Positions 1-5,351 are shown, counted from the first letter of the stretch. The stretch is DNA of 6,037 nucleotides from Comamonadaceae bacterium (GCA_947454585.1 CANGML010000111.1:1-6037); one strand, 5' to 3'. Numbers and translations: made by a program. Notes: a model not told the origin generated them from the sequence alone.

Positions 1-225
1 AAAGGCATTGGCGAATTTGTGTCCAAACACCCCTCGATCAAAATGCTCGCCCTCACCTTCTTGGTGGTCGTGGGCGTTGTGCTGATGGCGGAAGGTTTGG
101 GACATCACATCCCCAAAGGCTATATCTACTTTGCGATGGCTTTCTCACTAGGCGTGGAAATGCTCAACATTCGATTTCGTAAAAAGGCCCAGTCAGTGGT
201 TCAGTTGCATCAAAACAGACCTTGA
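1..225 (+). CDS. TerC-family integral membrane protein, C-terminal fragment
   Basis: The reading frame is open from base 1 and stops with TGA at 223-225, giving 74 residues of the C-terminus; the real start lies outside the window. The fragment reads through a segment like FVSKHPSIKMLALTFL followed by HIPKGYIYFAMAFSLGVE, which matches the conserved end of TerC/YkoY-type membrane proteins as I know the family. Two hydrophobic segments are visible, about fragment residues 15-31 and 38-55, followed by a short basic tail (RFRKK) that should be cytoplasmic. TerC-family proteins are linked to tellurium resistance, metal (manganese) export or membrane-protein metalation, but the exact role here cannot be told. 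An internal GTG at 19 is not the start, because the family homology continues upstream of it. The gene converges on the next one with 4 bases between stop codons. Family assignment is fairly sure; specific function is not. Confidence 0.85.
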   Translation, partial: KGIGEFVSKHPSIKMLALTFLVVVGVVLMAEGLGHHIPKGYIYFAMAFSLGVEMLNIRFRKKAQSVVQLHQNRP

Positions 226-226
226 T

Positions 227-254
227 CGCTTATTGAACCGATTGCAGATAAGCG
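227..254. repeat. Inverted repeat at convergent gene ends
   Basis: CGCTTAT at 227-233 is matched by ATAAGCG at 248-254, a perfect 7-bp stem with a 14-base loop. It starts just after the stop codon of the TerC-family gene and contains the stop codon of the leftward small gene (230-232). It could act as a shared transcript-end structure for the two converging genes. No T-run follows on either strand, so it is not a typical Rho-independent terminator. The functional role is inferred from position only. Confidence 0.35.
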
Positions 255-511
255 TCCAAAGCGTAGACGGCCCAATAGACCAAGGACAGGGTGACAATGA
301 AAAGGGCCGTCACGTAACGATCCAACGACCGTTTGTCTTGCTCGAGTTGATGCAAGGTCTGCATCAACGCTTCTAACTGGAAAGCTTGGCCGCGAAACAA
401 AAAGCAGAGCCTGCTTTTTGAAAAGGCGACCCTGTACTTCTCAAACAAGTATTGCTTGTAAGCGTAATTGGCAAGTTGCCGGTCTTGTCGCGTGAATTTA
501 GGTGTTGCCAA
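230..511 (-). CDS. Small hypothetical protein with one C-terminal TM segment
   Basis: I do not recognise this protein. The frame extends to a TTG at 526, but GGAGG at 519-523 lies 8 bases before another in-frame TTG (511-509), so I prefer that start; it gives 93 residues beginning at the codon before ATPKFTRQDRQ. The first two-thirds is charged and soluble-looking, with a helical, possibly coiled-coil stretch at about residues 44-64 (QAFQLEALMQTLHQLEQDK). A hydrophobic segment at about 66-85 (YVTALFIVTLSLVYWAVYAL) would anchor it in the membrane, leaving a short tail. The gene sits between the tRNA terminator upstream and the converging TerC-family gene downstream, so it is probably monocistronic. 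The strong SD supports a real gene. The TTG start and lack of recognised homology keep confidence moderate. Confidence 0.6.
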   Translation of the reverse strand: MATPKFTRQDRQLANYAYKQYLFEKYRVAFSKSRLCFLFRGQAFQLEALMQTLHQLEQDKRSLDRYVTALFIVTLSLVYWAVYALDAYLQSVQ

Positions 512-586
512 CTGAGTTGCCTCCAAGAACGTAGATCGTCTGCTACAGACTTTTCTTTACCCGCGAATAGATGAATTAGCCCACCA

Positions 587-621
587 AGAAAAAACCCACA
601 GCCAAAAGACTGTGGGTTTTT
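587..621 (-). terminator. Rho-independent terminator after tRNA-Met
   Basis: AAAACCCACAG at 591-601 and CTGTGGGTTTT at 610-620 form an 11-12 bp perfect stem with an 8-base loop. Read leftward, the stem is followed by a run of T (bases 594-589), so it terminates the tRNA transcript about 5 bases beyond its CCA end. Read rightward it is also followed by TTTTTATTTT, so it may work in both directions and protect the tRNA region from rightward readthrough. Confidence 0.88.
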
Positions 622-625
622 ATTT

Positions 626-702
626 TGGTGGTGGTAGCGGGATTTGAACCTGCGACATCAGCATTATGAATGCTGCGCTCTAACCAACTGAGCTATACCA
701 CC
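626..702 (-). tRNA. tRNA-Met (CAT anticodon), elongator type
   Basis: The leftward strand folds as a full 77-base cloverleaf: acceptor GGTGGTA/TACCACC, D stem GCTC/GAGC, anticodon stem CAGCA/TGCTG with loop TTCATAA, T stem GCAGG/CCCGC with loop TTCAAAT, discriminator A, and CCA encoded at 628-626. The anticodon CAT lies at 668-666. The first base pair is G-C and the anticodon stem lacks the three G-C pairs of initiator tRNA, so this is not tRNA-fMet. The T stem carries one A-C mismatch in the middle, which as I recall is also present in the Escherichia coli elongator tRNA-Met. A CAT tRNA could instead be the lysidine-modified tRNA-Ile2; overall sequence favours Met. Confidence 0.95.
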
Positions 703-714
703 AATCAGCGCAAC

Positions 715-720
715 ATTGTA
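715..720 (-). promoter_or_regulatory. Candidate -10 element for tRNA-Met
   Basis: TACAAT on the leftward strand (5 of 6 to the sigma-70 consensus) lies 12 bases before the first base of the tRNA, placing a start site about 5 bases ahead of it. The -35 region at 16-19 base spacing (about 737-744) is GC-rich and poor, and it overlaps the hairpin that ends the ackA transcript. The tRNA may use this promoter or depend partly on readthrough from ackA. Confidence 0.4.
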
Positions 721-724
721 GTCG

Positions 725-749
725 AAAAAATTGTGCGGCACCGTCACAA
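725..749 (-). terminator. Probable Rho-independent terminator of the ackA operon
   Basis: Read leftward, TTGTG at 749-745, a bulged A, CG, a 4-base loop GTGC, then CGCACAA at 737-731, form a 7-bp stem with one bulge, followed by six T (730-725). The stem contains the TGA stop codon of ackA (746-744), so termination would occur almost immediately after translation ends. The bulge and short stem make it weaker than the tRNA terminator downstream. Confidence 0.55.
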
Positions 750-1928
750 CAAGGTGAGCGCGTCTTGCGCGGCTACACGGCCTTCGTCGGTGGGAACCAC
801 CCATACATCGACAGTGCTCTGGTCTGACTGAATGGCACACGCACGATCGCCCAGGGCATTTTTATTTCGCGCTAAATCAATATGAACGCCCATATAGGCC
901 AGCGCTTCACACACCTGTTGGCGCAGCAAGGCATCGTGTTCGCCAATGCCCCCCGTGAATGCCAAGACATCCACGCCCCCGATACAAGCACTCAACGCCC
1001 CGACCTCGCGCACCACGCGGTGTGCAAACAACTCGGTGGCAAAGCGTGCGGCGCCCGAGCCCGAGGCGCGCAGCGTACGCATGTCAGCGCTCTCGCCCGA
1101 CACGCCCAACAAGCCACTTTGCTTGTAGAGCAATTTTTGGATGCGGTCGTGGTCCCAACCTTGCTCCATCAAGTACAACACCACACCGGGGTCAAGCGCA
1201 CCACTGCGTGTGCCCATCATCAAGCCATCCAAGGCCGAGAAGCCCATGGTGGTGGCGCGGCTTTGGTAGGCGGTGGTCGCGCACACGCTGGCACCGTTAC
1301 CCAAATGCGCCATGACCGTGCGTCCCACCGAGCGTGGCACTTCGCGCTGCAACACTTGACTCACGTATTGGTAGGACAAGCCATGAAACCCATAGCGGCG
1401 CACACCTTGCTCGGTGAGCTGGTGGTCAATTGCAAAGGTAGTTTCCAGCGGCGACAAGGTGCGGTGAAACGCTGTGTCAAAACATGCCACTTGCGGCACC
1501 GCAGGGAACGACTCTTCAAAGGCTCGAATACCCGCCAAGTTGTGCGGCTGGTGCAAGGGCGCCAGCGCATTCAAGGTCGCCAACTGTGTCAACACCTCTG
1601 GGGTGACACGCACGCTGCTGTTGAAGTACGCACCCCCATGCACCACGCGGTGCGCGATGGCCTGCACACGCAGATGCGCAAAACGTGAATGCAACAATTC
1701 TTTGAGTGTGTTGAGTGCGGCGTCAAACACATCCGCATTCCCGGACACGGCCACAGTGGCGGACTCGGTTTTCTGACCCGCATCGCTGAAGCTGATGCGC
1801 GGCTGGCCCGAGGGCTCTAAGCCTTCGATATTGCCCGTGACTTCGGCCTCGCCAATGGACTGCCCCTGAATCGGGTAGAGGGCGAACTTCAGGCTGGATG
1901 AGCCCGCATTGACGGACAGAATACTCAT
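744..1928 (-). CDS. ackA: Acetate/propionate-family kinase (acetate kinase)
   Basis: This 394-residue cytoplasmic enzyme, the usual length for the family, transfers phosphate between an acyl phosphate and ADP, making ATP and the free acid (acetate, propionate or butyrate). The ASKHA-fold signatures are all present in order: NAGSSSLK at 7-14, RVVHGG at 94-99, FDTAFH at 150-155, YGFHG at 179-183, HLGNGAS at 208-214, GTRSGALDPG at 239-248, FTGGIGE at 324-330 and the C-terminal DEGR at 381-384. By analogy with Methanosarcina acetate kinase, N7, R94, D151, H183, R242 and E382 match the catalytic and metal-binding residues, so it should be active. Its ATG overlaps the stop codon of the MaoC-PTA gene by 4 bases (ATGA), and no convincing SD precedes it, so translation is probably coupled. 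It is the last gene of the operon. Chain-length preference cannot be read from the sequence. Confidence 0.97.
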   Translation of the reverse strand: MSILSVNAGSSSLKFALYPIQGQSIGEAEVTGNIEGLEPSGQPRISFSDAGQKTESATVAVSGNADVFDAALNTLKELLHSRFAHLRVQAIAHRVVHGGAYFNSSVRVTPEVLTQLATLNALAPLHQPHNLAGIRAFEESFPAVPQVACFDTAFHRTLSPLETTFAIDHQLTEQGVRRYGFHGLSYQYVSQVLQREVPRSVGRTVMAHLGNGASVCATTAYQSRATTMGFSALDGLMMGTRSGALDPGVVLYLMEQGWDHDRIQKLLYKQSGLLGVSGESADMRTLRASGSGAARFATELFAHRVVREVGALSACIGGVDVLAFTGGIGEHDALLRQQVCEALAYMGVHIDLARNKNALGDRACAIQSDQSTVDVWVVPTDEGRVAAQDALTLL

Positions 1929-3352
1929 GCAGGATGGGTGCGGTAGTGGTGTGCGATCAGCTTGGCCAGCAAGGCCGAGGCACTGCGCGTGGTGGCTGAG
2001 TCAGCGCGGCTGGTCAGGGCAATCGGCACACGTGCGCCCAACACCACACCAGCGCCCGAGGCGCCTGCCAGGTACTCCAACTGCTTGGCCATCATGTTGC
2101 CCGACTCCAAATCAGGCGCGACCAATATATCGGCCTGGCCTGCAACCGCAGAAGCAATGTGTTTGATCTCGGCGGCATGGGATGACACGGCGTTGTCAAA
2201 GGCCAAGGGACCATCCAACAGGCCCCCCTTGATTTGTCCACGGTCCGCCATCTTGCACAACGCCGCCGCGTCCAAGGTGGAAGGGATGCTGGGGTTGACC
2301 GTTTCGACCGCCGACAAAATCGCAACCTTCGGCGCTGCCACCCCCATGATCTGCGCAAACAAAATGGCGTTTTGCACGATGTCCGCTTTTTCAGCCAAGG
2401 TGGGCGCAATGTTCAAGGCGGCATCGGTGATGAAGAGCGGTTTCGGATACATCGGCGCTTCAAAGCGAAACACATGGGACATGCGGCGTCCTGTGCGCAA
2501 ACCTTTTTGCGAAACCACGGCATGTATCAACTCATCGGTGTGCAAGCTGCCCTTCATCAAGGCTTCTAATTGTTTGTCAGCTGCCATTTGTGCAGCCACC
2601 TCCGCCGCCTCGTGACTGTGCGCCACCGCGATGATCTCTATCCCCGTCAAGTCAATGCCCGCCTCTGCGGCCACGGCACGCAACTTGGCTTCGGGCGCAA
2701 TCAACACGGCCTGGATGAGGCCCGCTCGGTGCGCATCTAAAGCGCCTTGTAACGAGTCCGCATCACACGGATGCACCACACCGCAACGCACAGGTGCGAG
2801 ATGCGCGCCCAATGCCAGCAAATTGGCGTGGCGTTGTTCGGGGTCAAACATGCTCAGATGCGGCGCAGGGATACGTGGCATGCGCAGTTTCTCTGTCGGC
2901 GCCATCACTTTGGCAACGCCGTACAACACGCGTTCGCCTTTTTGATTGACCAACACACAATCGAGATCGACCGTTTTTTTGTCATCCTGCTTGGCGGTGC
3001 AAGTGACCGTCACGTTCAGCGTGTCACCGATACGAACGGGGCGGCTGAAGTGCAAGTTTTGCTCTAAATAAATCGTGCCCGGGCCAGGGAACACCGTGCC
3101 CAACAAACTGCTGATCAACGCACCACCCCACATGCCGTGACCAATCACCCCGTGGAACAACGTGGCATTGGCGTAGGCGGGATCGAGGTGGGCAGGATTG
3201 GTATCGCCCGATACCGCGGCGAAGGCTTGGATATCCGCCAAAGTCAAGGTACGCACCAGGCGTGCCGCTTGGCCGACCACAATATCGGCGTAGGGGTAGT
3301 TTTCAAGCCACTCGTTGTTTGGGTCGTTGGTGGTTTCGGTGATGTCGTTCAT
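1925..3352 (-). CDS. pta: Bifunctional MaoC-like enoyl-CoA hydratase / phosphate acyltransferase fusion
   Basis: This 475-residue protein has two domains. Residues about 20-150 are a hot-dog MaoC/PhaJ-like (R)-specific enoyl-CoA hydratase, with the active-site signature GDTNPAHLDP at 49-58 (D50 and H55 as the likely catalytic pair) and GVIGHGMWGGALIS at 68-81. Residues about 165-470 are a phosphate acetyl/butyryltransferase domain, with GSLHTDELI at 268-276, ITDAALNIAP at 308-317, GPLAFDNA at 381-388 and APDLESGNMMAKQL at 412-425. It should exchange CoA for phosphate on an acyl-CoA, and hydrate or dehydrate enoyl-CoA/(R)-3-hydroxyacyl-CoA. The fusion is a known type, often annotated as bifunctional enoyl-CoA hydratase/phosphate acetyltransferase. 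The frame is open to 3433, but that extension overlaps fabI and lacks homology; the ATG at 3352, 8 bases after the fabI stop with a weak GAAG upstream, begins the conserved protein. Its end overlaps ackA. Confidence 0.93.
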   Translation of the reverse strand: MNDITETTNDPNNEWLENYPYADIVVGQAARLVRTLTLADIQAFAAVSGDTNPAHLDPAYANATLFHGVIGHGMWGGALISSLLGTVFPGPGTIYLEQNLHFSRPVRIGDTLNVTVTCTAKQDDKKTVDLDCVLVNQKGERVLYGVAKVMAPTEKLRMPRIPAPHLSMFDPEQRHANLLALGAHLAPVRCGVVHPCDADSLQGALDAHRAGLIQAVLIAPEAKLRAVAAEAGIDLTGIEIIAVAHSHEAAEVAAQMAADKQLEALMKGSLHTDELIHAVVSQKGLRTGRRMSHVFRFEAPMYPKPLFITDAALNIAPTLAEKADIVQNAILFAQIMGVAAPKVAILSAVETVNPSIPSTLDAAALCKMADRGQIKGGLLDGPLAFDNAVSSHAAEIKHIASAVAGQADILVAPDLESGNMMAKQLEYLAGASGAGVVLGARVPIALTSRADSATTRSASALLAKLIAHHYRTHPA

Positions 3353-3360
3353 GGGCTTCT

Positions 3361-4137
3361 TCAGTTCACAGCGTGGCTGCCAGCATCTGCATAAATGGTT
3401 TGACCTGTCATGCCGCTCGATGCATCGGTACACAAGAAAGTCGTGAGGTTGGCGATTTCCTCTAAGGTCACCAAACGGCCCAGAGGCGCCTTGGCGATGT
3501 TGTTTTGCATCAGCACATCAAAGGCCTCAATGCCCGATGCCGCACGCGTCAAGATAGGCCCAGGTGACACCGCATGCACACGAATACCCTGTGGGCCTAA
3601 CTCAAGGGCCATGTAGCGCACCAAGGACTCCAGCGCCGCCTTCACAGGCCCCATCAGCCCGTAGTGAGGCACGGCTTCATCTGCACCCAAGTAGGTCATG
3701 GTGATCATGCTGCCGCCTTGGCTCATGTGTGGTGCGCATAGCTTGGCCAGCGTGGCAAAGGAATGGCAGGACACCTCCATGGCGCGTGCAAAACCAACAC
3801 TTGAACTATCGATCACGCGGCCATGCAAATCCTCTAAAGGGGCCCAAGCGATGGAATGGATCACAAAGTCCAAGCTCCCCAATTTGGCGACAGCATGGTT
3901 CACCAATTTTTCTAGGTCGTCTGGGGTTTCAATATTGCAGGTTTGCAAATCAATCCCCAAGGGCTGTGTCAAAGGCTCGACATAGGTGCGCGCTTTCTCG
4001 TTCAAACACGAGGCCACCACCTCCGCGCCCATAGCGCGGGCCTGACGTGCGCAGCCCCAGGCAATGCTGTGGTCATTGGCCAGTCCGAGCACCAAACCCT
4101 TTTTGCCCTGTAGATCAAAGGCGGACAGCTGACTCAT
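3361..4137 (-). CDS. fabI: Enoyl-[acyl-carrier-protein] reductase (NADH), FabI type
   Basis: This 258-residue protein is a short-chain dehydrogenase of the FabI class, which reduces trans-2-enoyl thioesters with NADH in the cytoplasm. The nucleotide-binding motif GLANDHSIAWG is at 18-28, and the FabI catalytic arrangement Y149, Y159 and K166 (Y-x6-K) is intact, followed by VSPGPILTRAASGIEAF at 190-206. Its N-terminus is less like housekeeping FabI than the core, so I suspect a second, operon-specific copy, perhaps acting on acyl-CoA; this is inference. In the HSIAWAP motif (94-100), the position equivalent to E. coli Gly93 is Ala97 and the adjacent Phe is Trp98, which lie at the triclosan/diazaborine site. 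The ATG overlaps the Nudix stop codon (ATGA) and has a good SD inside that gene. It ends 8 bases before the MaoC-PTA start. Confidence 0.92.
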   Translation of the reverse strand: MSQLSAFDLQGKKGLVLGLANDHSIAWGCARQARAMGAEVVASCLNEKARTYVEPLTQPLGIDLQTCNIETPDDLEKLVNHAVAKLGSLDFVIHSIAWAPLEDLHGRVIDSSSVGFARAMEVSCHSFATLAKLCAPHMSQGGSMITMTYLGADEAVPHYGLMGPVKAALESLVRYMALELGPQGIRVHAVSPGPILTRAASGIEAFDVLMQNNIAKAPLGRLVTLEEIANLTTFLCTDASSGMTGQTIYADAGSHAVN

Positions 4138-5003
4138 AAAAACTCCTGAAAACCACCCACGGGCTCAAATCGACCGGCAACAAAACGCAAGCGCGTCGGG
4201 CCCGGCATCGCACGCTGTGACACCGAATGCTTGACATCGCCGGGATAACACAAAGTTCGCACCCCCGCATCATCAAAGGGCTCGGGGAAAATCAAGGGCG
4301 GCGTTTGTTGACGCGCGAAATCCAACACACTCTGCGTGGTCGGGTGTGATTGCAAGGCCACCAAGGTCATGATTTGTGGGGGCGCCAAGGGCAAACCACC
4401 GGCCCAATAGCGCGTCAGCGCCTCAGCCGGCGACAGCCACACGCTGTCAATGGCCTCGATGTTGTCGTGCACGGGTTGTTGGGTGTCGGGCAACACCGCG
4501 ACAAAAAATCGGGTGTCAAAGCGCTTGTTCGTGACAGAGGGTTGGACGGGGGTGATCCAGCGCGACCAAGGCGCCAAGAGGTGCGTATCCAGATGCAAGG
4601 CCGTTTGCGCTAACAAGGTGACGAAAGCTTGGCCCCCGTGCAATTGCTGCTGCAACTGTTGGCGTTGGCTGGCATCGTGCGCAAACAAGACACCGCACTC
4701 CTCCAGCACTTCACGCACCGCTGCCACATACAAACCCACGGCGGTGCCAAGGGGCAGCTCAGGCTCCCCTAAGGCTTGGTGCAAGTGGTGTAGATCGGCA
4801 TCCATGTGCGCATGCAAGGCGGGGTCGCAGTCAGCCGCATCTAACTTGCCGCCTGGGAAAACATAAGCGCCGCCTAGCACGGCAGACGCTGTGTGGCGGC
4901 GCAGCAAAAAGACTTCGAGCCCTTTTTGCGGCGCGTCACGTAACAACACCACCGTGGCCGAAGCCCTCGGTGGTGTCAACACGATCTCACTGTTAAGTTG
5001 CAT
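4134..5003 (-). CDS. NUDIX hydrolase, NUDT19/NUDT7-like (possible acyl-CoA diphosphatase)
   Basis: From the ATG at 5003 this gives 289 residues; a GTG at 5015 would add four. Neither start has a good SD, and I chose the ATG. The N-terminus (SATVVLLRDA) begins the Nudix fold. VFPGGKLD at 48-55 and REVLEECG at 97-104 are the two halves of the Nudix box, separated by a long insertion of about 44 residues, as in the NUDT19-like family. E98, E101 and E102 are the likely metal ligands. Further family-like segments are SRWITP (about 147-152), RFDTRFFVA (161-169) and GLPLAPPQIMTL (203-214). Related enzymes split CoA or acyl-CoA diphosphate bonds, which fits its place at the head of an acyl-CoA operon, but substrate specificity is inferred. 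Its stop overlaps the fabI start by 4 bases. This is the promoter-proximal gene. Confidence 0.85.
   Translation of the reverse strand: MQLNSEIVLTPPRASATVVLLRDAPQKGLEVFLLRRHTASAVLGGAYVFPGGKLDAADCDPALHAHMDADLHHLHQALGEPELPLGTAVGLYVAAVREVLEECGVLFAHDASQRQQLQQQLHGGQAFVTLLAQTALHLDTHLLAPWSRWITPVQPSVTNKRFDTRFFVAVLPDTQQPVHDNIEAIDSVWLSPAEALTRYWAGGLPLAPPQIMTLVALQSHPTTQSVLDFARQQTPPLIFPEPFDDAGVRTLCYPGDVKHSVSQRAMPGPTRLRFVAGRFEPVGGFQEFL
4143..4147 (-). promoter_or_regulatory. Ribosome binding site of fabI inside the Nudix gene
   Basis: AGGAG on the leftward strand is 5 bases (TTTTT) ahead of the fabI ATG. It lies within the last codons of the Nudix gene and confirms the start at 4137. Among the operon's internal genes this is the only clear SD. 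Confidence 0.75.
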
Positions 5004-5058
5004 GGAGATCAACACGTCGTCTGAACATGTTTTTTGGAGAGTAAAAGTTCACCCCAAA

Positions 5059-5086
5059 ATTTTAACGGGCATCGCTTCGCGGAAAA
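5059..5086 (-). promoter_or_regulatory. Candidate promoter of the Nudix-fabI-pta-ackA operon
   Basis: On the leftward strand TAAAAT at 5064-5059 (5 of 6 to the -10 consensus) follows TTTTCC at 5086-5081 (a weak -35) with a 16-base spacer. Transcription would start near 5052, giving a leader of roughly 50 bases before the ATG at 5003. The -35 overlaps one arm of an inverted repeat. It is a weak match and may need an activator. Confidence 0.3.
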
Positions 5087-5136
5087 GTGTTGTTTTTTTT
5101 GACACTTTTAAAAATTCTTTTATGAATCAAAGACAT
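5062..5136 (-). CDS. Possible 24-residue basic leader peptide
   Basis: A leftward ATG at 5136 is preceded by AAGAAGG (5149-5143) with a 6-base spacer, one of the best SD sequences in the window. The frame runs 24 codons to TAA at 5064-5062, ending 58 bases before the Nudix ATG. The peptide begins MSLIHKRIFKSVKK and is strongly basic with no acidic residue until near the end. It matches nothing I know. It could be a leader or upstream ORF, a small independent peptide, or a chance frame in AT-rich DNA. Its stop codon overlaps the candidate operon -10, so it would be part of the operon leader only if transcription begins further upstream. Confidence 0.28.
   Translation of the reverse strand: MSLIHKRIFKSVKKNNTFPRSDAR
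5083..5109. repeat. 8-bp inverted repeat, possible operator
   Basis: AAAAGTGT at 5083-5090 is mirrored by ACACTTTT at 5102-5109 around an 11-base T-rich centre. The two half-sites are about 19 bases apart centre to centre, close to two helical turns, which suits a dimeric regulator. It overlaps the candidate -35 of the leftward operon. No T-run follows the arms on the leftward strand, so an operator is more likely than a terminator. The function is inferred. Confidence 0.4.
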
Positions 5137-5244
5137 AGATAACCTTCTTAATTACGTTTCTTTTGCAAACTTGAAACAATCTAAAAGTATTCAAATTCGT
5201 GCCGATCAACGATTGGTGCCTGTATTTCTGCGGCTTGGGGTGCA

Positions 5245-5274
5245 TTGACCAAAGGTTCGACACCCATGTAAATT
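5245..5274 (+). promoter_or_regulatory. Candidate promoter of the ParA-like gene
   Basis: TTGACC at 5245-5250 and TAAATT at 5269-5274 are separated by 18 bases, matching the sigma-70 -35 in 5 of 6 positions and the -10 in 4 of 6. A start near 5281 would leave a leader of about 70 bases before the gene. This is the best rightward match I found in the intergenic region. Confidence 0.45.
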
Positions 5275-5351
5275 CGATTCCCCGCTCGCAATAACGGGTT
5301 TTGAAAACAAAAAGAAGTGAAGTGCTGCTCAATCAGCAAAGAGGAAAAATG

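Larger units (their letters stand above)
5004..5351. other. AT-rich divergent intergenic region
   Basis: About 350 bases separate the leftward operon from the rightward ParA-like gene. The part from about 5030 to 5200 is clearly AT-richer than the flanking genes, with runs such as eight T at 5093-5100. It holds candidate promoters in both directions, an inverted repeat and a small leftward ORF, listed separately. A leftward 70-codon frame at 5120-5332 has no recognisable protein character, so I do not call it. Confidence 0.7.

Noticed and set aside
538..557. Hairpin GTCTG-CTA-CAGAC followed by TTTTCTTT, rightward
   Set aside because: A 5-bp stem with a 3-base loop is too weak to call a terminator, and it lies over 300 bases past the TerC-family stop.
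626..702. tRNA-Met as an integration site for a mobile element
   Set aside because: No integrase gene and no second copy of the tRNA 3' end as an attachment site is visible in the window.
882..1688. 268-codon rightward frame opposite ackA
   Set aside because: It lies wholly antisense to a clear acetate kinase, is rich in His, Gln, Arg and Ala without domain features, and is explained by codon bias of the real gene.
1962..2615. 217-codon rightward frame opposite the PTA domain
   Set aside because: Antisense to a strongly conserved domain, with no recognisable protein motifs.
3353..3433. 27-residue N-terminal extension of the MaoC-PTA protein
   Set aside because: It overlaps the 3' end of fabI, is Cys/Arg/His-rich and unlike the family; the ATG at 3352 fits the operon spacing.
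5003..5150. Pho box upstream of the operon, expected from the rhizobial phosphate-stress operon
   Set aside because: I found only an isolated TGTCA half-site (about 5100-5104 leftward) with no second repeat at 11-base spacing, so no PhoB site can be supported.
5120..5332. 70-codon leftward frame in the intergenic region
   Set aside because: No SD or recognisable composition, and it overlaps the likely ParA promoter and the better-supported small ORF.
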